A DNA stretch of 64,000 nt, taken from assembly GCF_900095735.1 (NCBI RefSeq), contig NZ_FNLO01000002.1, positions 385,626 through 449,625 on the forward strand, in the 5' to 3' direction. Below, in pieces: positions 8,846 to 18,316 of the stretch (position 1 is the first letter of the stretch; each line of letters opens with the position of its first letter). The translations under genes were made by a program, and so were the position numbers. The notes under the pieces are model-generated. The model saw only the letters and a list, made by a program, of their open reading frames with translations. It did no database searches and was not told the DNA's origin. The DNA is from Chitinasiproducens palmae. Its GTDB lineage: Bacteria > Pseudomonadota > Gammaproteobacteria > Burkholderiales > Burkholderiaceae.

Positions 8846-10192
8846 CTAACACTGACCTCCCACCTTTCTCGCCATAAGCGCGGCGGCGCCGAGATAGTTC
8901 GCCGGATCGGTCAACGAGCGAAGCTGCGCATCCTCAAGCCGAGCGCGAATCTGCGCGTTCTCCTTCAGCACGTCGTACAGCGTACGGCCGTTCTCGATCG
9001 CGGTTCGGCACGCATCGTAGACCACATCATGCGCATGTTGACGGCCGATCGCCGGCGCGAGTCCCATCATCACCGCTTCGGCGACGATCAGCCCCCCGGT
9101 CAGATCGAGATTGCGGCGCATCCGTTCGGCGTCGACCTGCAGACCGCGCAACATGAAGTTCGCCTGATGTAGCGCGCTCGCGGCCAACAGGAAACTCTCC
9201 GGCACCGCGCTCCATTCGAGATGCCAAGGGCCGGTCGCACGCTCGAAATCGTGCATCGTCGCGTCGAGCATCAGCGCGGCGCGCTCGCGCAGCATCTTCG
9301 CGGCGGCGAACATCAGCTCGCTTGAAATCGGATTGCGCTTCTGCGGCATCGTCGAGCTCGCGCCGCGACCGGGCACGAACGGCTCGGCGACCTCGCCGAA
9401 CTCGGAGGCGGCCATCATCATCACGTCGAGGGCGATTTTGCCGAGTGAGCCGCCGAGGTTGGCCAGCAGCGAGACCAGCTCGCACAGGCCGTCGCGCGCC
9501 ACGTGCCAGGTAATCTCCGGATCGCGCAGGCCGAGCTCGTCCGCGAACAACTTGCGGGTTTCGAGCGCGCGCTCGGGATCGCCGAGCGAGGCGAGCGTGC
9601 CCGCTGCACCGCCGAACTCGACCATCAGCGCGCGCGCCTTCGCCTGCGCCAGCCGTTCCGCATGACGGTTCAATGCCGACAGCCACACCGCGGCGCGGAA
9701 GCCGAACGTCACCGGCAGCGCATGCTGCAAGTGCGTGCGTCCGGCGGTGACCGTATCCGCGTGTTTCACCGCGAGTTCACGCAGGGCCGCGCGCACCTCG
9801 TCGAGTTGCTTCTCGACGATCGCGACGCCCTGCGCGCACTGCAGCATCGTGGCCGTGTCCATGATGTCCTGCGTCGTCGCGCCCCAGTGCAGATAGCCGC
9901 CCGCGTCGCCGCACATCTCGCTGATCTGTTTGACGAGCGGCAGAATCGGATAGCCGACGATCTCCGTTTCATGGCGCAAGCGTTCGAGATCGAGCTTGCC
10001 GAAATCGGCGTACGCAGTTATGTCGCGCGCCGCCACCTCGGGAATCAAGCCTGCTTTCGCCTGCGCGCGGGCGAGCGCCGTTTCCGCGTCGATGCAGCGT
10101 TTGAGATAGGCCTCGTCCGAGAACACGTCGCGCATCTCGGGCGTGCCGAACATGTCGCGAAAGAGTGCCGAGTCGAAAACAGTCGTTGCCAT
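8846..10192 (-). CDS. Fumarase/aspartase-superfamily lyase, PcaB-like
   Basis: 448 residues of the adenylosuccinate lyase / 3-carboxy-cis,cis-muconate cycloisomerase family. The superfamily signature GASSTMPQKRNPIS lies at about 277-290; other conserved loops are LHWGATTQD (101-109) and TAGRTHLQHALP (149-160). The ATG at 10192 has AAGGA about 7 nt upstream. It is the third gene of a minus-strand operon after a DctA-type carrier and a TarD-like dehydratase, with only 23 nt between the dehydratase stop and this start. No protocatechuate genes are nearby, so a plain PcaB function is doubtful. It may add or remove a group on a C4 or C6 dicarboxylate related to the tartrate pathway; that is inference. 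Confidence 0.85.
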   Translation of the reverse strand: MATTVFDSALFRDMFGTPEMRDVFSDEAYLKRCIDAETALARAQAKAGLIPEVAARDITAYADFGKLDLERLRHETEIVGYPILPLVKQISEMCGDAGGYLHWGATTQDIMDTATMLQCAQGVAIVEKQLDEVRAALRELAVKHADTVTAGRTHLQHALPVTFGFRAAVWLSALNRHAERLAQAKARALMVEFGGAAGTLASLGDPERALETRKLFADELGLRDPEITWHVARDGLCELVSLLANLGGSLGKIALDVMMMAASEFGEVAEPFVPGRGASSTMPQKRNPISSELMFAAAKMLRERAALMLDATMHDFERATGPWHLEWSAVPESFLLAASALHQANFMLRGLQVDAERMRRNLDLTGGLIVAEAVMMGLAPAIGRQHAHDVVYDACRTAIENGRTLYDVLKENAQIRARLEDAQLRSLTDPANYLGAAALMARKVGGQC

Positions 10193-10215
10193 TGCTGAGT
10201 CCTTGTTCGATTCAT

Positions 10216-11382
10216 TCAGTCGGCCAGACGCGCCAGCCAAGGCCGCAAACCGTCCTTTTCCTCCAGGCCGAAGCCCGGCGCGTCGGTCGGACTCACCCGT
10301 CCGCCGCCAATGCCGCAGCCCGGCGGATAGCCGCCGAACGGTTGGAACACGCCCGGATACGCCTCGCAGCCGCCAAGTTCGAGACCGACCGCGATATGCA
10401 GATTGATCAGATGCCCGCCATGAGGATGCACGTCCACGCGATCGAAGCCATGCGCTTCGAGCACGTCGATCATGCGTGCGTACTCGGTGAGGCCGTAAGC
10501 GAGGCCCGGGTCCATCTGGAAGTAATCCTTGCCTGGACGCATGCCGCCGTACATCGCCAGGTTCGTCACGTCCTGCACGGAGAACAGGTTCTCGCCGGTT
10601 GCGATACGTCCCGCGTAAGCCTGCGCGACCTGTCGGTTCAGATCGAAGTCGAGCGGATCGCCGATCTCCTCGTACCAGCGCAGATCGAACGGCGTGATCG
10701 CCTCGGCATAAGCCAGCGCGACGGGCAGATCGAAGCGGCCGTTGGCATCGACGGAGAGCTTCTGCCCTTCCCTCGCCACCGTAAGCGCCGCTTCGATGCG
10801 GGCCAGATCGGTAGGCAGGTCCGCGCCGCCGATTTTCATCTTGAACGCGTCGAAGCCCATGTCACGATAACGCGTGAACTCGTCGACCAAACGCTGCGTG
10901 CTGTCTTCGGGATAGTAGTAGCCACCCGCCGCGTACACATTGACGCCGTCGCGCTTGCCTTGCCGGCCATGGTGCCGCGCAATGGTGACGTGCGCCGGCT
11001 CGTCGAGCAGCTTCGCGTTGAGATCCCACACAGCCAGTTCGATCGCACCGGCCGCGGCTGCCCGGTCACCGTGGCCGCCCGGTTTCTCGTTGCGCATCAC
11101 GGTCGCGAGCACCTTGCCGGCATCGAACAGTTCGCCCGATGCGTCGAGCAGGCTTTCCGGCTGTGCCGCTTCGAGACGCGGAATCATCCGCTCACGCAGG
11201 ATGCCGCCCTGCGCGAAGCGGCCGATCGAATCGAACGCATAGCCAATGACCGGCCGGCCGTTGCGCACCACATCGGTTTCGAGAGCGACCAGCGAGATGG
11301 TGTGCTCCGCGAAGTTGACGAAAGCATTAGCCACGTTGCCCTCGAGGGGGACAGTGATTTCCTTGACGGACGTGATACGCAT
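10216..11382 (-). CDS. tarD: D-tartrate dehydratase-like enolase-superfamily enzyme
   Basis: 388 residues of the mandelate racemase / enolase superfamily, closely resembling D-tartrate dehydratase (TarD) of Bradyrhizobium in length and in shared segments such as NEKPGGHG, VYAAGGYYYP and ATGENLFS. Active-site candidates match TarD: base Lys183 in KMKIGG, metal ligands Asp212, Glu238 and Glu264, and acid His321 in VHPHGGH. TarD converts D-tartrate to oxaloacetate. The gene sits between a dicarboxylate carrier and a lyase in one operon, which fits uptake and dehydration of a hydroxylated dicarboxylate. The exact substrate was not tested by sequence alone; another acid sugar or substituted tartrate is possible. 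Confidence 0.85.
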   Translation of the reverse strand: MRITSVKEITVPLEGNVANAFVNFAEHTISLVALETDVVRNGRPVIGYAFDSIGRFAQGGILRERMIPRLEAAQPESLLDASGELFDAGKVLATVMRNEKPGGHGDRAAAAGAIELAVWDLNAKLLDEPAHVTIARHHGRQGKRDGVNVYAAGGYYYPEDSTQRLVDEFTRYRDMGFDAFKMKIGGADLPTDLARIEAALTVAREGQKLSVDANGRFDLPVALAYAEAITPFDLRWYEEIGDPLDFDLNRQVAQAYAGRIATGENLFSVQDVTNLAMYGGMRPGKDYFQMDPGLAYGLTEYARMIDVLEAHGFDRVDVHPHGGHLINLHIAVGLELGGCEAYPGVFQPFGGYPPGCGIGGGRVSPTDAPGFGLEEKDGLRPWLARLAD

Positions 11383-11412
11383 CGCTCTTTCCTTTTTCCT
11401 CGATGTCTTGGA

Positions 11413-12759
11413 TCAGATGACCTTGCCGGGTGCTGCACCGAACACACGCTGGTACTCGGCGCGCGCGGCGTTCTCGTCGAACTCGCCGGTCGATCTGGAG
11501 ATGACCAACGCGGCGACGGCGTTGCCCATCGCATTGCAGATACAAACCGCCTGCGACGTGAAACGGTTGATGCCGAACAGGATTGGCAGCCCTTCGAGCG
11601 GCAGGATGCCGGAGGCCGTGACGGTGGCCGCGAACACGATGAATGTGCCGCCGGATACGGTTGCCGCGCCCTTCGAGGTGATCAGCATGAGCGCAAGCAA
11701 GCCCAGCTGCTGATGCAAGTCGAGCGGCACGCCATACGCATTGGCGAGGAACAGCGTGCACAGCGCCATGTAGACGGAGGTGCCATCGAGGTTGAATGCA
11801 TAACCGGTCGGCAGCACAAGGCCAGTCGACTGGCGCGAGCAACCAAGCCGTTCGAGCTTTTCGAACAAGCGCGGCAGCGCGCTCTCCGACGAAGCGGTCG
11901 CGAACAACAGGAATATCTCGTCCTTGAAGTAGCGCAGGAAGCGGAAGATGTTGAAGCCATAGAAGCGCAGGATCACGCCGAACACGACAACGACGATCAG
12001 TGCGAGCGTCAGATACATCACGAGCAGCAGATAGCCCAGCGAGATCACCGCGTTCATGCCGCTACTGCCGATCGCGAATGCGATCGACCCGAATGCGCCC
12101 AACGGCGCGAACTTCATGATGACGTCGACGAACTTGAAGAAACATTCCGACATGCGCGTAAGGCCGCCTTCGACGCTGGTGCGGGTGTCCTTGTTCAGCA
12201 TGAGAAGCGCTGCGCCGAAGCCGATCGAGATCACCAGCACCTGCAACAGCGAGCCGTTGGCGAACGCGCCAACGAAGTTGTCGGGAAACAGGGTCAGCAG
12301 GAAATGTTCGAACGATGCCGGGCCGGCCTTGCCATACTGCGCGTGAGCGGCGGCAGCGGCTTCGGCGCTCTGCGTCAGGTGCATGCCGGCGCCGACGCCG
12401 GACAGGTTCGCGACCACCATGCTGATGGCAAGCGCAACCGTAGAGACGATCTCGAAGTAGATGAGCGCGCGCAATCCGATGCGTCCAACGTTTTTCAGAT
12501 CGCCCGCTGCTGCGATGCCCAGCACCACGTTCAGGAATACCAGCGGCGCGACGATCATCTTGATGAGTCGCAAAAAGATATCGCCGAGCACTTTCATGTC
12601 GATGGCGAGCTTCGGCGCGATGAAGCCGAGCGCCACGCCCGCCACGATGCCAACGACGATCTGCACTCCCAGCCGCGCATAGATCGGCGGCTTCTTGCGC
12701 TCGGCGGTTGCCGCCGCGTGTGCCTCGTGCCGAGTCGCGCTTTCGCCCTGTAGAGCCAT
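11413..12759 (-). CDS. dctA: DctA-family dicarboxylate:cation symporter
   Basis: 448 residues of the DAACS (DctA/GltP) family with about eight membrane helices and two re-entrant loops. The family hairpin motif ATASSESALPR and the NLDGTSVYM segment are present, both part of the substrate and sodium/proton site. It should import C4 dicarboxylates across the inner membrane. The ATG at 12759 follows a GGGAGA ribosome site. It heads an operon with the tartrate-dehydratase-like enzyme and the PcaB-like lyase, so the physiological solute is probably a tartrate-type acid. Expression is likely controlled by the GntR regulator encoded divergently. Confidence 0.9.
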   Translation of the reverse strand: MALQGESATRHEAHAAATAERKKPPIYARLGVQIVVGIVAGVALGFIAPKLAIDMKVLGDIFLRLIKMIVAPLVFLNVVLGIAAAGDLKNVGRIGLRALIYFEIVSTVALAISMVVANLSGVGAGMHLTQSAEAAAAAHAQYGKAGPASFEHFLLTLFPDNFVGAFANGSLLQVLVISIGFGAALLMLNKDTRTSVEGGLTRMSECFFKFVDVIMKFAPLGAFGSIAFAIGSSGMNAVISLGYLLLVMYLTLALIVVVVFGVILRFYGFNIFRFLRYFKDEIFLLFATASSESALPRLFEKLERLGCSRQSTGLVLPTGYAFNLDGTSVYMALCTLFLANAYGVPLDLHQQLGLLALMLITSKGAATVSGGTFIVFAATVTASGILPLEGLPILFGINRFTSQAVCICNAMGNAVAALVISRSTGEFDENAARAEYQRVFGAAPGKVI

Positions 12760-12802
12760 GCCTTTGTCTCCCGGAGCAGGCGCTCCATGATGTCGAACGG
12801 TT

Positions 12803-12837
12803 TATAATATGTCCGTACTTTATAAATATGTACGGAC
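12803..12837. promoter_or_regulatory. GntR-type operator and promoter between dctA and gntR
   Basis: A perfect inverted repeat GTCCGTAC-N11-GTACGGAC (12811-12818 and 12830-12837) lies in an AT-rich patch. A TATAAT (12803-12808) is next to it. The dyad sits in the only divergent gap of this locus and is the best candidate binding site for the UTRA-type GntR regulator at 12976. Confidence 0.7.
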
Positions 12838-12975
12838 TATATTTTCCAGTCTGGACACGGTCAACCTCGGGTTTACACGAACAACTGCGCTTTGCAGAGT
12901 GGCTGCTAGGCGGATAGCATGAGCGCGCCGCGGCATAATCGCGCGCTCCCGGCAATGCAGTGAGGAACAGTCCCG

Positions 12976-13701
12976 ATGAAACCGCGTTACGCCGAACTGG
13001 CTGACAAGCTCATACAGGCGATTGGAGATGGCACGTTCCAAGTCGGCTCGGCGCTGCCCAGCGAAGTCGACTTATCCACGCAGTACGGCGTCAGCCGTGC
13101 GACGGTGCGCTCCGCGCTGGAACGCGTGCAGGAACTCGGGCTGATTTCGCGCCGAAAACGCGCGGGCATCCGCGTCGAGGCAAGCAAGCCGCGCGTGGCG
13201 TTCGAACAGTCGATGTCGAGCGTCGAAGATTTGATCCAGTTCGCGGTGGTGACCGAGCGGCACGTGCAGTCGGTCACGGAAATATCGGCAAGTCCACCGC
13301 TGGCGGAGCAACTGGGTGTGGCGACCGGTTCGCGCTGGCTGCGCACCGAGATGCTGCGCGTCGATCCCGCCAAGCCGGACAAGCCGATCTGTTGGACCGA
13401 CGTCTACCTCGAACCGCTGATCGGCACAGGTATCAAAAAGGAGCTCCGCAAGAGCTCAGGCTTGATCTGCGAAATGGTCGAACAGCGCTTCGGGCGCGTC
13501 GTACGCGAGGTGCGGCAGGAGATACGCGCAGTCGGCATTCCGGCGCGGCTCGCGAAACCGCTGGGCGCCGAAGCCGATGGGCACGCGCTGGAAATCACGC
13601 GTCATTATGTCGATGAGCGCGGCGTGGTATTCGAGGCGACCGTGAGCGTGTTTCCGGCGGATCGCTTCACTTACGCGTTCCAACTGCGGCGGCAAGAGTG
13701 A
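12976..13701 (+). CDS. GntR-family regulator, HutC/UTRA subgroup
   Basis: 241 residues. The N-terminal winged HTH covers about residues 3-70 (AELADKLIQAIGDG then LPSEVDLSTQYGVSRATVR). A UTRA ligand-binding domain follows (about 85-235), of the kind that binds small acids or sugar-phosphates. GAGGA precedes the ATG. It is divergent from the dctA-tarD-lyase operon and probably represses it until a tartrate-like ligand binds. The dyad at 12811-12837 is the likely operator. Confidence 0.9.
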   Translation: MKPRYAELADKLIQAIGDGTFQVGSALPSEVDLSTQYGVSRATVRSALERVQELGLISRRKRAGIRVEASKPRVAFEQSMSSVEDLIQFAVVTERHVQSVTEISASPPLAEQLGVATGSRWLRTEMLRVDPAKPDKPICWTDVYLEPLIGTGIKKELRKSSGLICEMVEQRFGRVVREVRQEIRAVGIPARLAKPLGAEADGHALEITRHYVDERGVVFEATVSVFPADRFTYAFQLRRQE

Positions 13702-13916
13702 AAGGCAGGCGGTTTCTGCGCTGCCGGCACCACTGAGGTCGCGAAGTGGTCCACCAGCATCGCGTGTCACGGTCGCGACCCAATGCCGCTTCATTTGAAG
13801 CACCGCCACGCATCGCGATCGCGCATCCAGACAGCGCAGCGGTTACAAAGTGATCGGCCCTGCGGCACGCCCCGGGGTGACGCGCATCGCGCGACGCTGG
13901 TTGCCTCTGGCGGTTG

Positions 13917-14807
13917 CTAGAACGGTCGCGGGCTCACCACGTCGGCGCTATGCACCCGCAGGCTCATCTGCCCGATTCGGTCGATCTCGATGCTCACTTC
14001 GTCCCCGACAGTCAACGGTCCCACGCCCTCGGGGGTGCCAGTGGCGATCACATCTCCCGGCGACAGCGGCAGCACTGACGACACCAGCTCGATCAGCTCC
14101 GCGATGCCGACGATCATGTCAGCCGTATTTGCGTCCTGCCGCACTTCGCCATTCACGCTCAATCGGTTGCGGAGCGCATGAGGCTCCGGCACCTCGTCGG
14201 CCGTGACAAGGTACGGTCCAAGCGGCGTGAAGCTCGCAAAAGACTTGCGCATCGTACGCTCTTCCTCCCCGCTGCCGGGTTCGATACGCATCGTGCCATC
14301 GATCAGGCAACTGTAGCCGAACACATGCTTCATCGCGTCGTCTCGATGGATGTTGCGGCCCCCCTGGCCCACGATGACGGCAAGCTCCGACTCGTGATCG
14401 AAACGCCGCAGCGAGTTGCGTGGCAACTCGATGCGTGCGCCGGGCCCGATGATCGAACCCGGTGCCTTCAAGAAGAAACCCTGCTCGCGAGCCGTGCGTC
14501 CCTTGCTGACCGAACGCGCGCCCAGTTCGTGCAGATGCTTTCGGTAGTTTGCGGGCGCCGCGAAGATATGCGGGGGAGCAGGAACCGGAGCAAGTAGCGT
14601 CACGTCATCGATCGCACTGGCCATTACACTATCGTCCGCCCCCCTGTCACGGATTGGCGCTTCATAATCGGTCCAATGCGCAATCAGCCAGTTCATGCGT
14701 TGCGCGGGAACCAGATTCAGTTCGCTCGGCAGCACGCCGGTCACGTCCCGCAGCACGTGCCCCGCGACCACGCCTATCCTGAAATCGTTGAAAACGGCCA
14801 GTTTCAT
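13917..14807 (-). CDS. Fumarylacetoacetate hydrolase-family protein
   Basis: 296 residues with the FAH C-terminal domain from about residue 80. The metal site is visible as FDHESELAVIVG (Glu138 and Glu140 region), and the late loop SPGDVIATGTPEGVG is typical. Members hydrolyse C-C bonds of acylpyruvates or act as hydratase/decarboxylases of meta-cleavage products. AAGGA precedes the ATG. It is the last gene of the seven-gene minus-strand operon that contains a ring hydroxylase and a gentisate-dioxygenase-like cupin. Hydrolysis of a maleylpyruvate or fumarylpyruvate-like ring-cleavage product is the natural guess. Confidence 0.88.
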   Translation of the reverse strand: MKLAVFNDFRIGVVAGHVLRDVTGVLPSELNLVPAQRMNWLIAHWTDYEAPIRDRGADDSVMASAIDDVTLLAPVPAPPHIFAAPANYRKHLHELGARSVSKGRTAREQGFFLKAPGSIIGPGARIELPRNSLRRFDHESELAVIVGQGGRNIHRDDAMKHVFGYSCLIDGTMRIEPGSGEEERTMRKSFASFTPLGPYLVTADEVPEPHALRNRLSVNGEVRQDANTADMIVGIAELIELVSSVLPLSPGDVIATGTPEGVGPLTVGDEVSIEIDRIGQMSLRVHSADVVSPRPF

Positions 14808-14865
14808 GAATTATCCTTGCTCGGTCGGCTTGGTATCGGTCGGCACGGTAGCGATCGGCTTCGCA

Positions 14866-15939
14866 TCAAGCCGCCTGCCCGAGTGATTCGGGCAGACGAT
14901 AGACATGTACCGCGGTGCCCGCGAAGAGGCTGGCTTTCTCGCTTTCGGAAAAGCCCGCGGCGAGGCGCTTGAACGTGTTCCACATCACGCGGTAAGAGCA
15001 ACACGCCTTGTCTACCGGGAAGTTGCTCTCGAAGATGCAACGCGACGGACCAAACGCTTCCACGCAGACCTCGAAGCCCGGGCGGAAGGCCTGCGCCAAT
15101 TCCTCGGAGGTCGGCGGCAAGTCCCGATCCATGAAATCGAAGCCCGGTAGGCGCATGCCGATTCCGCCGATCTTCATGAACACATTGTCGCGCTCTGCAA
15201 GCCGGCGAATCGACGACGCCCACTCCGCGAACACCTCATCCTTGCGCGATGCGTATGGGCCGAGCCCAGCGCGGCCGCCCATGTGATTGACGACGATTCG
15301 GGTGTCCGGGAAGGCATCGACCAACGCCAGCAACTGCGCAAGCTGCGGATGGTAGACCCACGCGTCGAAGCTCAAGTCGAGTGGCGCAAGGGCCTTGAAG
15401 CCTGCGCGGAACTGCGGATGTTCGAGCAGATTGCGCTCGGGCGGCCGAGCGAGCGTGCTGACCTCCGGGCTCGCATCCCACGCCGCCATCTGGCGGATGC
15501 CACGAAAACGATCCGGCGCGCGTGCCACGCAAGCCGATAGAACTTCCGCGGCGCCGGCACCCTGTGTCAGGTCGACCTTGCCAACGATGCCGGCGCACAC
15601 GCGGATCGGCCCGTACACACCGCTGGCACTCATCGCGCCGATGCCATTGGCGAACTCCACCTGCCCGATGCAGGCCGTCGCCGGATCGCCATCCGCGCGA
15701 TACATCGACGTGCATTCCGCGAAGATGGTGCCACGAACCAGATGGCCGCTTTCATTGATGTCCTGCAGGATCTCGGGCAGCAGGTACAGGCTGACCGGCC
15801 GTCTGTCCCACAGGTGATGATGCGCATCGACAATCGGGATGTGCGGCTCCAGCACCTCTTCGGTGCGTAAGCCGAGCCATTCGGTATCGACGAAATGATG
15901 AGGCGGCGCGCCTCGCCTCGGCTTGTAGTTCACATCCAT
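14866..15939 (-). CDS. Amidohydrolase-superfamily TIM-barrel hydrolase (Amidohydro_2)
   Basis: 357 residues of the amidohydrolase-2 group. The metal-binding HHHLWD motif is at about residues 41-46. A later VNHMGG and the end motif IFESNFPVD also belong to this group. Relatives include 2-pyrone-4,6-dicarboxylate lactonase, L-fuconolactonase and ACMS decarboxylase, so a lactone hydrolysis or decarboxylation step is likely. A GGAG site lies upstream of the ATG at 15939. It sits between an SDR and the FAH hydrolase in the same operon. Confidence 0.87.
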   Translation of the reverse strand: MDVNYKPRRGAPPHHFVDTEWLGLRTEEVLEPHIPIVDAHHHLWDRRPVSLYLLPEILQDINESGHLVRGTIFAECTSMYRADGDPATACIGQVEFANGIGAMSASGVYGPIRVCAGIVGKVDLTQGAGAAEVLSACVARAPDRFRGIRQMAAWDASPEVSTLARPPERNLLEHPQFRAGFKALAPLDLSFDAWVYHPQLAQLLALVDAFPDTRIVVNHMGGRAGLGPYASRKDEVFAEWASSIRRLAERDNVFMKIGGIGMRLPGFDFMDRDLPPTSEELAQAFRPGFEVCVEAFGPSRCIFESNFPVDKACCSYRVMWNTFKRLAAGFSESEKASLFAGTAVHVYRLPESLGQAA

Positions 15940-15997
15940 CGTCCTTGTCTCCTGGTGCTTTGAGCTGTTCTTCGAGGCACGTATCGGGTGCTGCGTA

Positions 15998-16756
15998 TCA
16001 GGGCATGTAGGTGCCGCCGTTCACATCGAGGACCGCGCCGGTCATGTAGCCTGACTGTTCCGAGGCCAGGAACGAGACGACATGGCCGATCTCGTCCGCC
16101 GTGCCGATGCGTCCCACCGGTATCGCGCCGACCAACTGGGCGCGCTGGGCGTCGCTGCCCTGCTGGGTCATCGGGCTTTCGATACGGCCCGGCGCAATCG
16201 TGTTGACGGTGATACCGTCTGGCGCGACTTCGGCCGCGATGATTCGTGACATGCCGATCATGCCCGCCTTGGTCGCCGCGTAGTGCACGCCGGCGGTGCC
16301 AACCAGCGTCCGCCCGGCACGCGACGACATATTGATGATGCGACCCCAACGATTGGCCCGCATCAGCGGAATGGACTCGCGAATGCACAGGAACGCGCCG
16401 CTCAGGTTGATGCCGAGCACCATGTTCCATTCATCGGTGGAGATATCCTTGATGCCGCGTGGCTTGCCGTCCACCTTGATGCTCACGCCCGCGTTGTTGA
16501 CCAGCACGTCGAGACGGCCGTGTTCCTCTGCGATCGAAGCGATCAATGCCTTGATGCCGGCCTCGTCGGTCACATCCAGCTCCGCGCCGCGCACCGAGCC
16601 GCTGGGCGCCAGTTGTTGGGCCGCTTTGTGCACCGATGCGCTGCGGTCCGCCGCGATGACATGGAAGCCGGTTTCGGCCAGCACTTTCGCCACGCCATAG
16701 CCGATGCCGCTTGCCGCGCCGGTGACCACGGCGACCTTCTTCTTGATTTGATTCAT
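15998..16756 (-). CDS. Short-chain dehydrogenase/reductase
   Basis: 252 residues, classical SDR length. The NAD(P)-binding motif TGAASGIG is at 12-19, NNAG at 87-90, and the catalytic set is Asn117, Ser145, Tyr159 and Lys163 (YAATK). The aspartate at the end of the second beta strand (AADRS) suggests NAD over NADP. AGGAG precedes the ATG. It is embedded in the aromatic-type operon, where it would oxidise or reduce a hydroxyl/keto intermediate; the substrate is unknown. Confidence 0.92.
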   Translation of the reverse strand: MNQIKKKVAVVTGAASGIGYGVAKVLAETGFHVIAADRSASVHKAAQQLAPSGSVRGAELDVTDEAGIKALIASIAEEHGRLDVLVNNAGVSIKVDGKPRGIKDISTDEWNMVLGINLSGAFLCIRESIPLMRANRWGRIINMSSRAGRTLVGTAGVHYAATKAGMIGMSRIIAAEVAPDGITVNTIAPGRIESPMTQQGSDAQRAQLVGAIPVGRIGTADEIGHVVSFLASEQSGYMTGAVLDVNGGTYMP

Positions 16757-16826
16757 GCGCTCCTGTCTCCTATTCGAACCGTTGTGGTAGCGGTCGCTGT
16801 CGTCTTCCGGAACGGGCGCCCGCCCG

Positions 16827-18272
16827 CTACACCGTCGGTGCCATCAACGCGGTCAGTTCCCGGACATCGTCCACTTCGTCGACATGCATTACCGCATCCG
16901 CGAGCGTATCGACCCTGTTCGCCCAAGCGTCCGATTCCGGACACGCCGAGGCCGCGAGCGTGCGGAATTTCGCGAGCACGTCGTCGGCCGAGAAAGGCGG
17001 CGCGCCGTGCCAGGAATCACCGAGCGCGAAATCCGTCGCGGCTTCGAAGCGCTGGCCGCGTGCCTTCACGCGACAATGCGACGGCACCTTGAGCACTTTC
17101 TCGTGCAAACCCCAGGCGTGCGGATCGTAGCCGCGCGCGTCGACGCCAAGCGTGATTTTGGCGCGCATGTTTCGCGCCGCTTCACCGCTGAGGTTGACCG
17201 TGTCGAACCATGCCGCCCCGGCCGGCACCTCCAGCGCGACCATCGCCGCCGCATGCGCGAAGCTGAACGTGGCCGCGACCAGATTGGGCGGGTCATCGTT
17301 CATCCCGAAGCGAGGATACGGAATCATCGGGAAGGTCAGCAGCTCGACAGCTTCGATTTCGTCGGCCCGCAGCCGGTGCTCGCGCCGGAGCCGGTCGAAG
17401 GCGGTCAGGGCGTAGTGGATCCAGCGGCAACACGGCCAGAACTTGATCGACGTTTCCGGCAGGTACCACGCGGTGCCGAGTCCATCGAGCATCGCCTCCG
17501 GTGCAAGGAGCGCGCCCTGGAATACCTGTGCATAGCTGTCGCCGTCAAAAATGTCGCGCACGCCGCGAATGCCTTCCTGCGCGTGCAGGGCCGCCATCAT
17601 GCCGCCCTGCGCGTTCCAGCCGGTGTCCGCATATTTGATCATGCCGAGCACCGGGTCGCGGCCCCATTGACGCGACCAGTCACGGCCGACCATGTATTGG
17701 GCGCAATTGCCGAACGCATCGGCCAGCACGACCTCGCTTTGGCCGAGCACGATCGCGGCGGCCGTGCAGGCGGCAGTCACGCCCTGAGCTGGGCCGACCA
17801 GCCCGCTCCAACCACGCGTGCGGCCGTGTTCGTCGAGCGTCACGCGGGGACTGAGGAAGTTGCCGAGGCGCACCCCCACCTCGAAGCCCATCGTGAACGC
17901 GACGAGCAGATCCGCACCGCTCAAACGGGCTTGCTCGCCAAGCGCGAGCGCCGCGCCGAGACTGGCCTGCGCGTGATGCCCCTGTACCTTGTAGCACTCG
18001 TCCATATCGAGCACATTGCCAAGACGTCCGTTGGCCCACGCCGCCGACATGACGGAAGTCTTTTGTCCGGTGCCGATCACGGTCGCGACGCCGCCGCGAC
18101 AGGTCGCGTCCACGATCCTGCGTACCGCGCGTCCCGGTTCGGTCTGGATTGCACCGAGCGCGCAGCCGACGGTGTCGAGCAGCAACAGTTTGGCCGATCG
18201 GATGACCGCTGGCGGCAGCGCGTCGTAGCGGGTCGACAGCGCAAATCGGGCAAGACTTTGGGTAATGTTCAT
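16827..18272 (-). CDS. MmgE/PrpD-family protein
   Basis: 481 residues of the MmgE/PrpD family, which includes 2-methylcitrate dehydratase and cis-aconitate decarboxylase. Recognisable parts are the helical N-terminal half (SAKLLLLDTVGCALG), the LDMDECYKVQGHH loop near residue 90, and the smaller C-terminal lid domain from about residue 270. I place the start at the ATG at 18272; the longer frame to 18365 adds a sequence that does not fit the family. Members dehydrate or decarboxylate tricarboxylic acids, which is unusual in an aromatic ring-cleavage operon and may define a late step. It lies 44 nt downstream of the cupin gene. Confidence 0.87.
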   Translation of the reverse strand: MNITQSLARFALSTRYDALPPAVIRSAKLLLLDTVGCALGAIQTEPGRAVRRIVDATCRGGVATVIGTGQKTSVMSAAWANGRLGNVLDMDECYKVQGHHAQASLGAALALGEQARLSGADLLVAFTMGFEVGVRLGNFLSPRVTLDEHGRTRGWSGLVGPAQGVTAACTAAAIVLGQSEVVLADAFGNCAQYMVGRDWSRQWGRDPVLGMIKYADTGWNAQGGMMAALHAQEGIRGVRDIFDGDSYAQVFQGALLAPEAMLDGLGTAWYLPETSIKFWPCCRWIHYALTAFDRLRREHRLRADEIEAVELLTFPMIPYPRFGMNDDPPNLVAATFSFAHAAAMVALEVPAGAAWFDTVNLSGEAARNMRAKITLGVDARGYDPHAWGLHEKVLKVPSHCRVKARGQRFEAATDFALGDSWHGAPPFSADDVLAKFRTLAASACPESDAWANRVDTLADAVMHVDEVDDVRELTALMAPTV

Positions 18273-18316
18273 GGTGGGAGTCGTCAGTGCGGCAATTCCG
18301 ATCGATGTCAGCTGGT

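Noticed and set aside
10165-12753. An 862-codon plus-strand frame opposite tarD and dctA
   Set aside because: Antisense shadow of two recognisable genes; His/Arg/Glu-rich composition, no domain.
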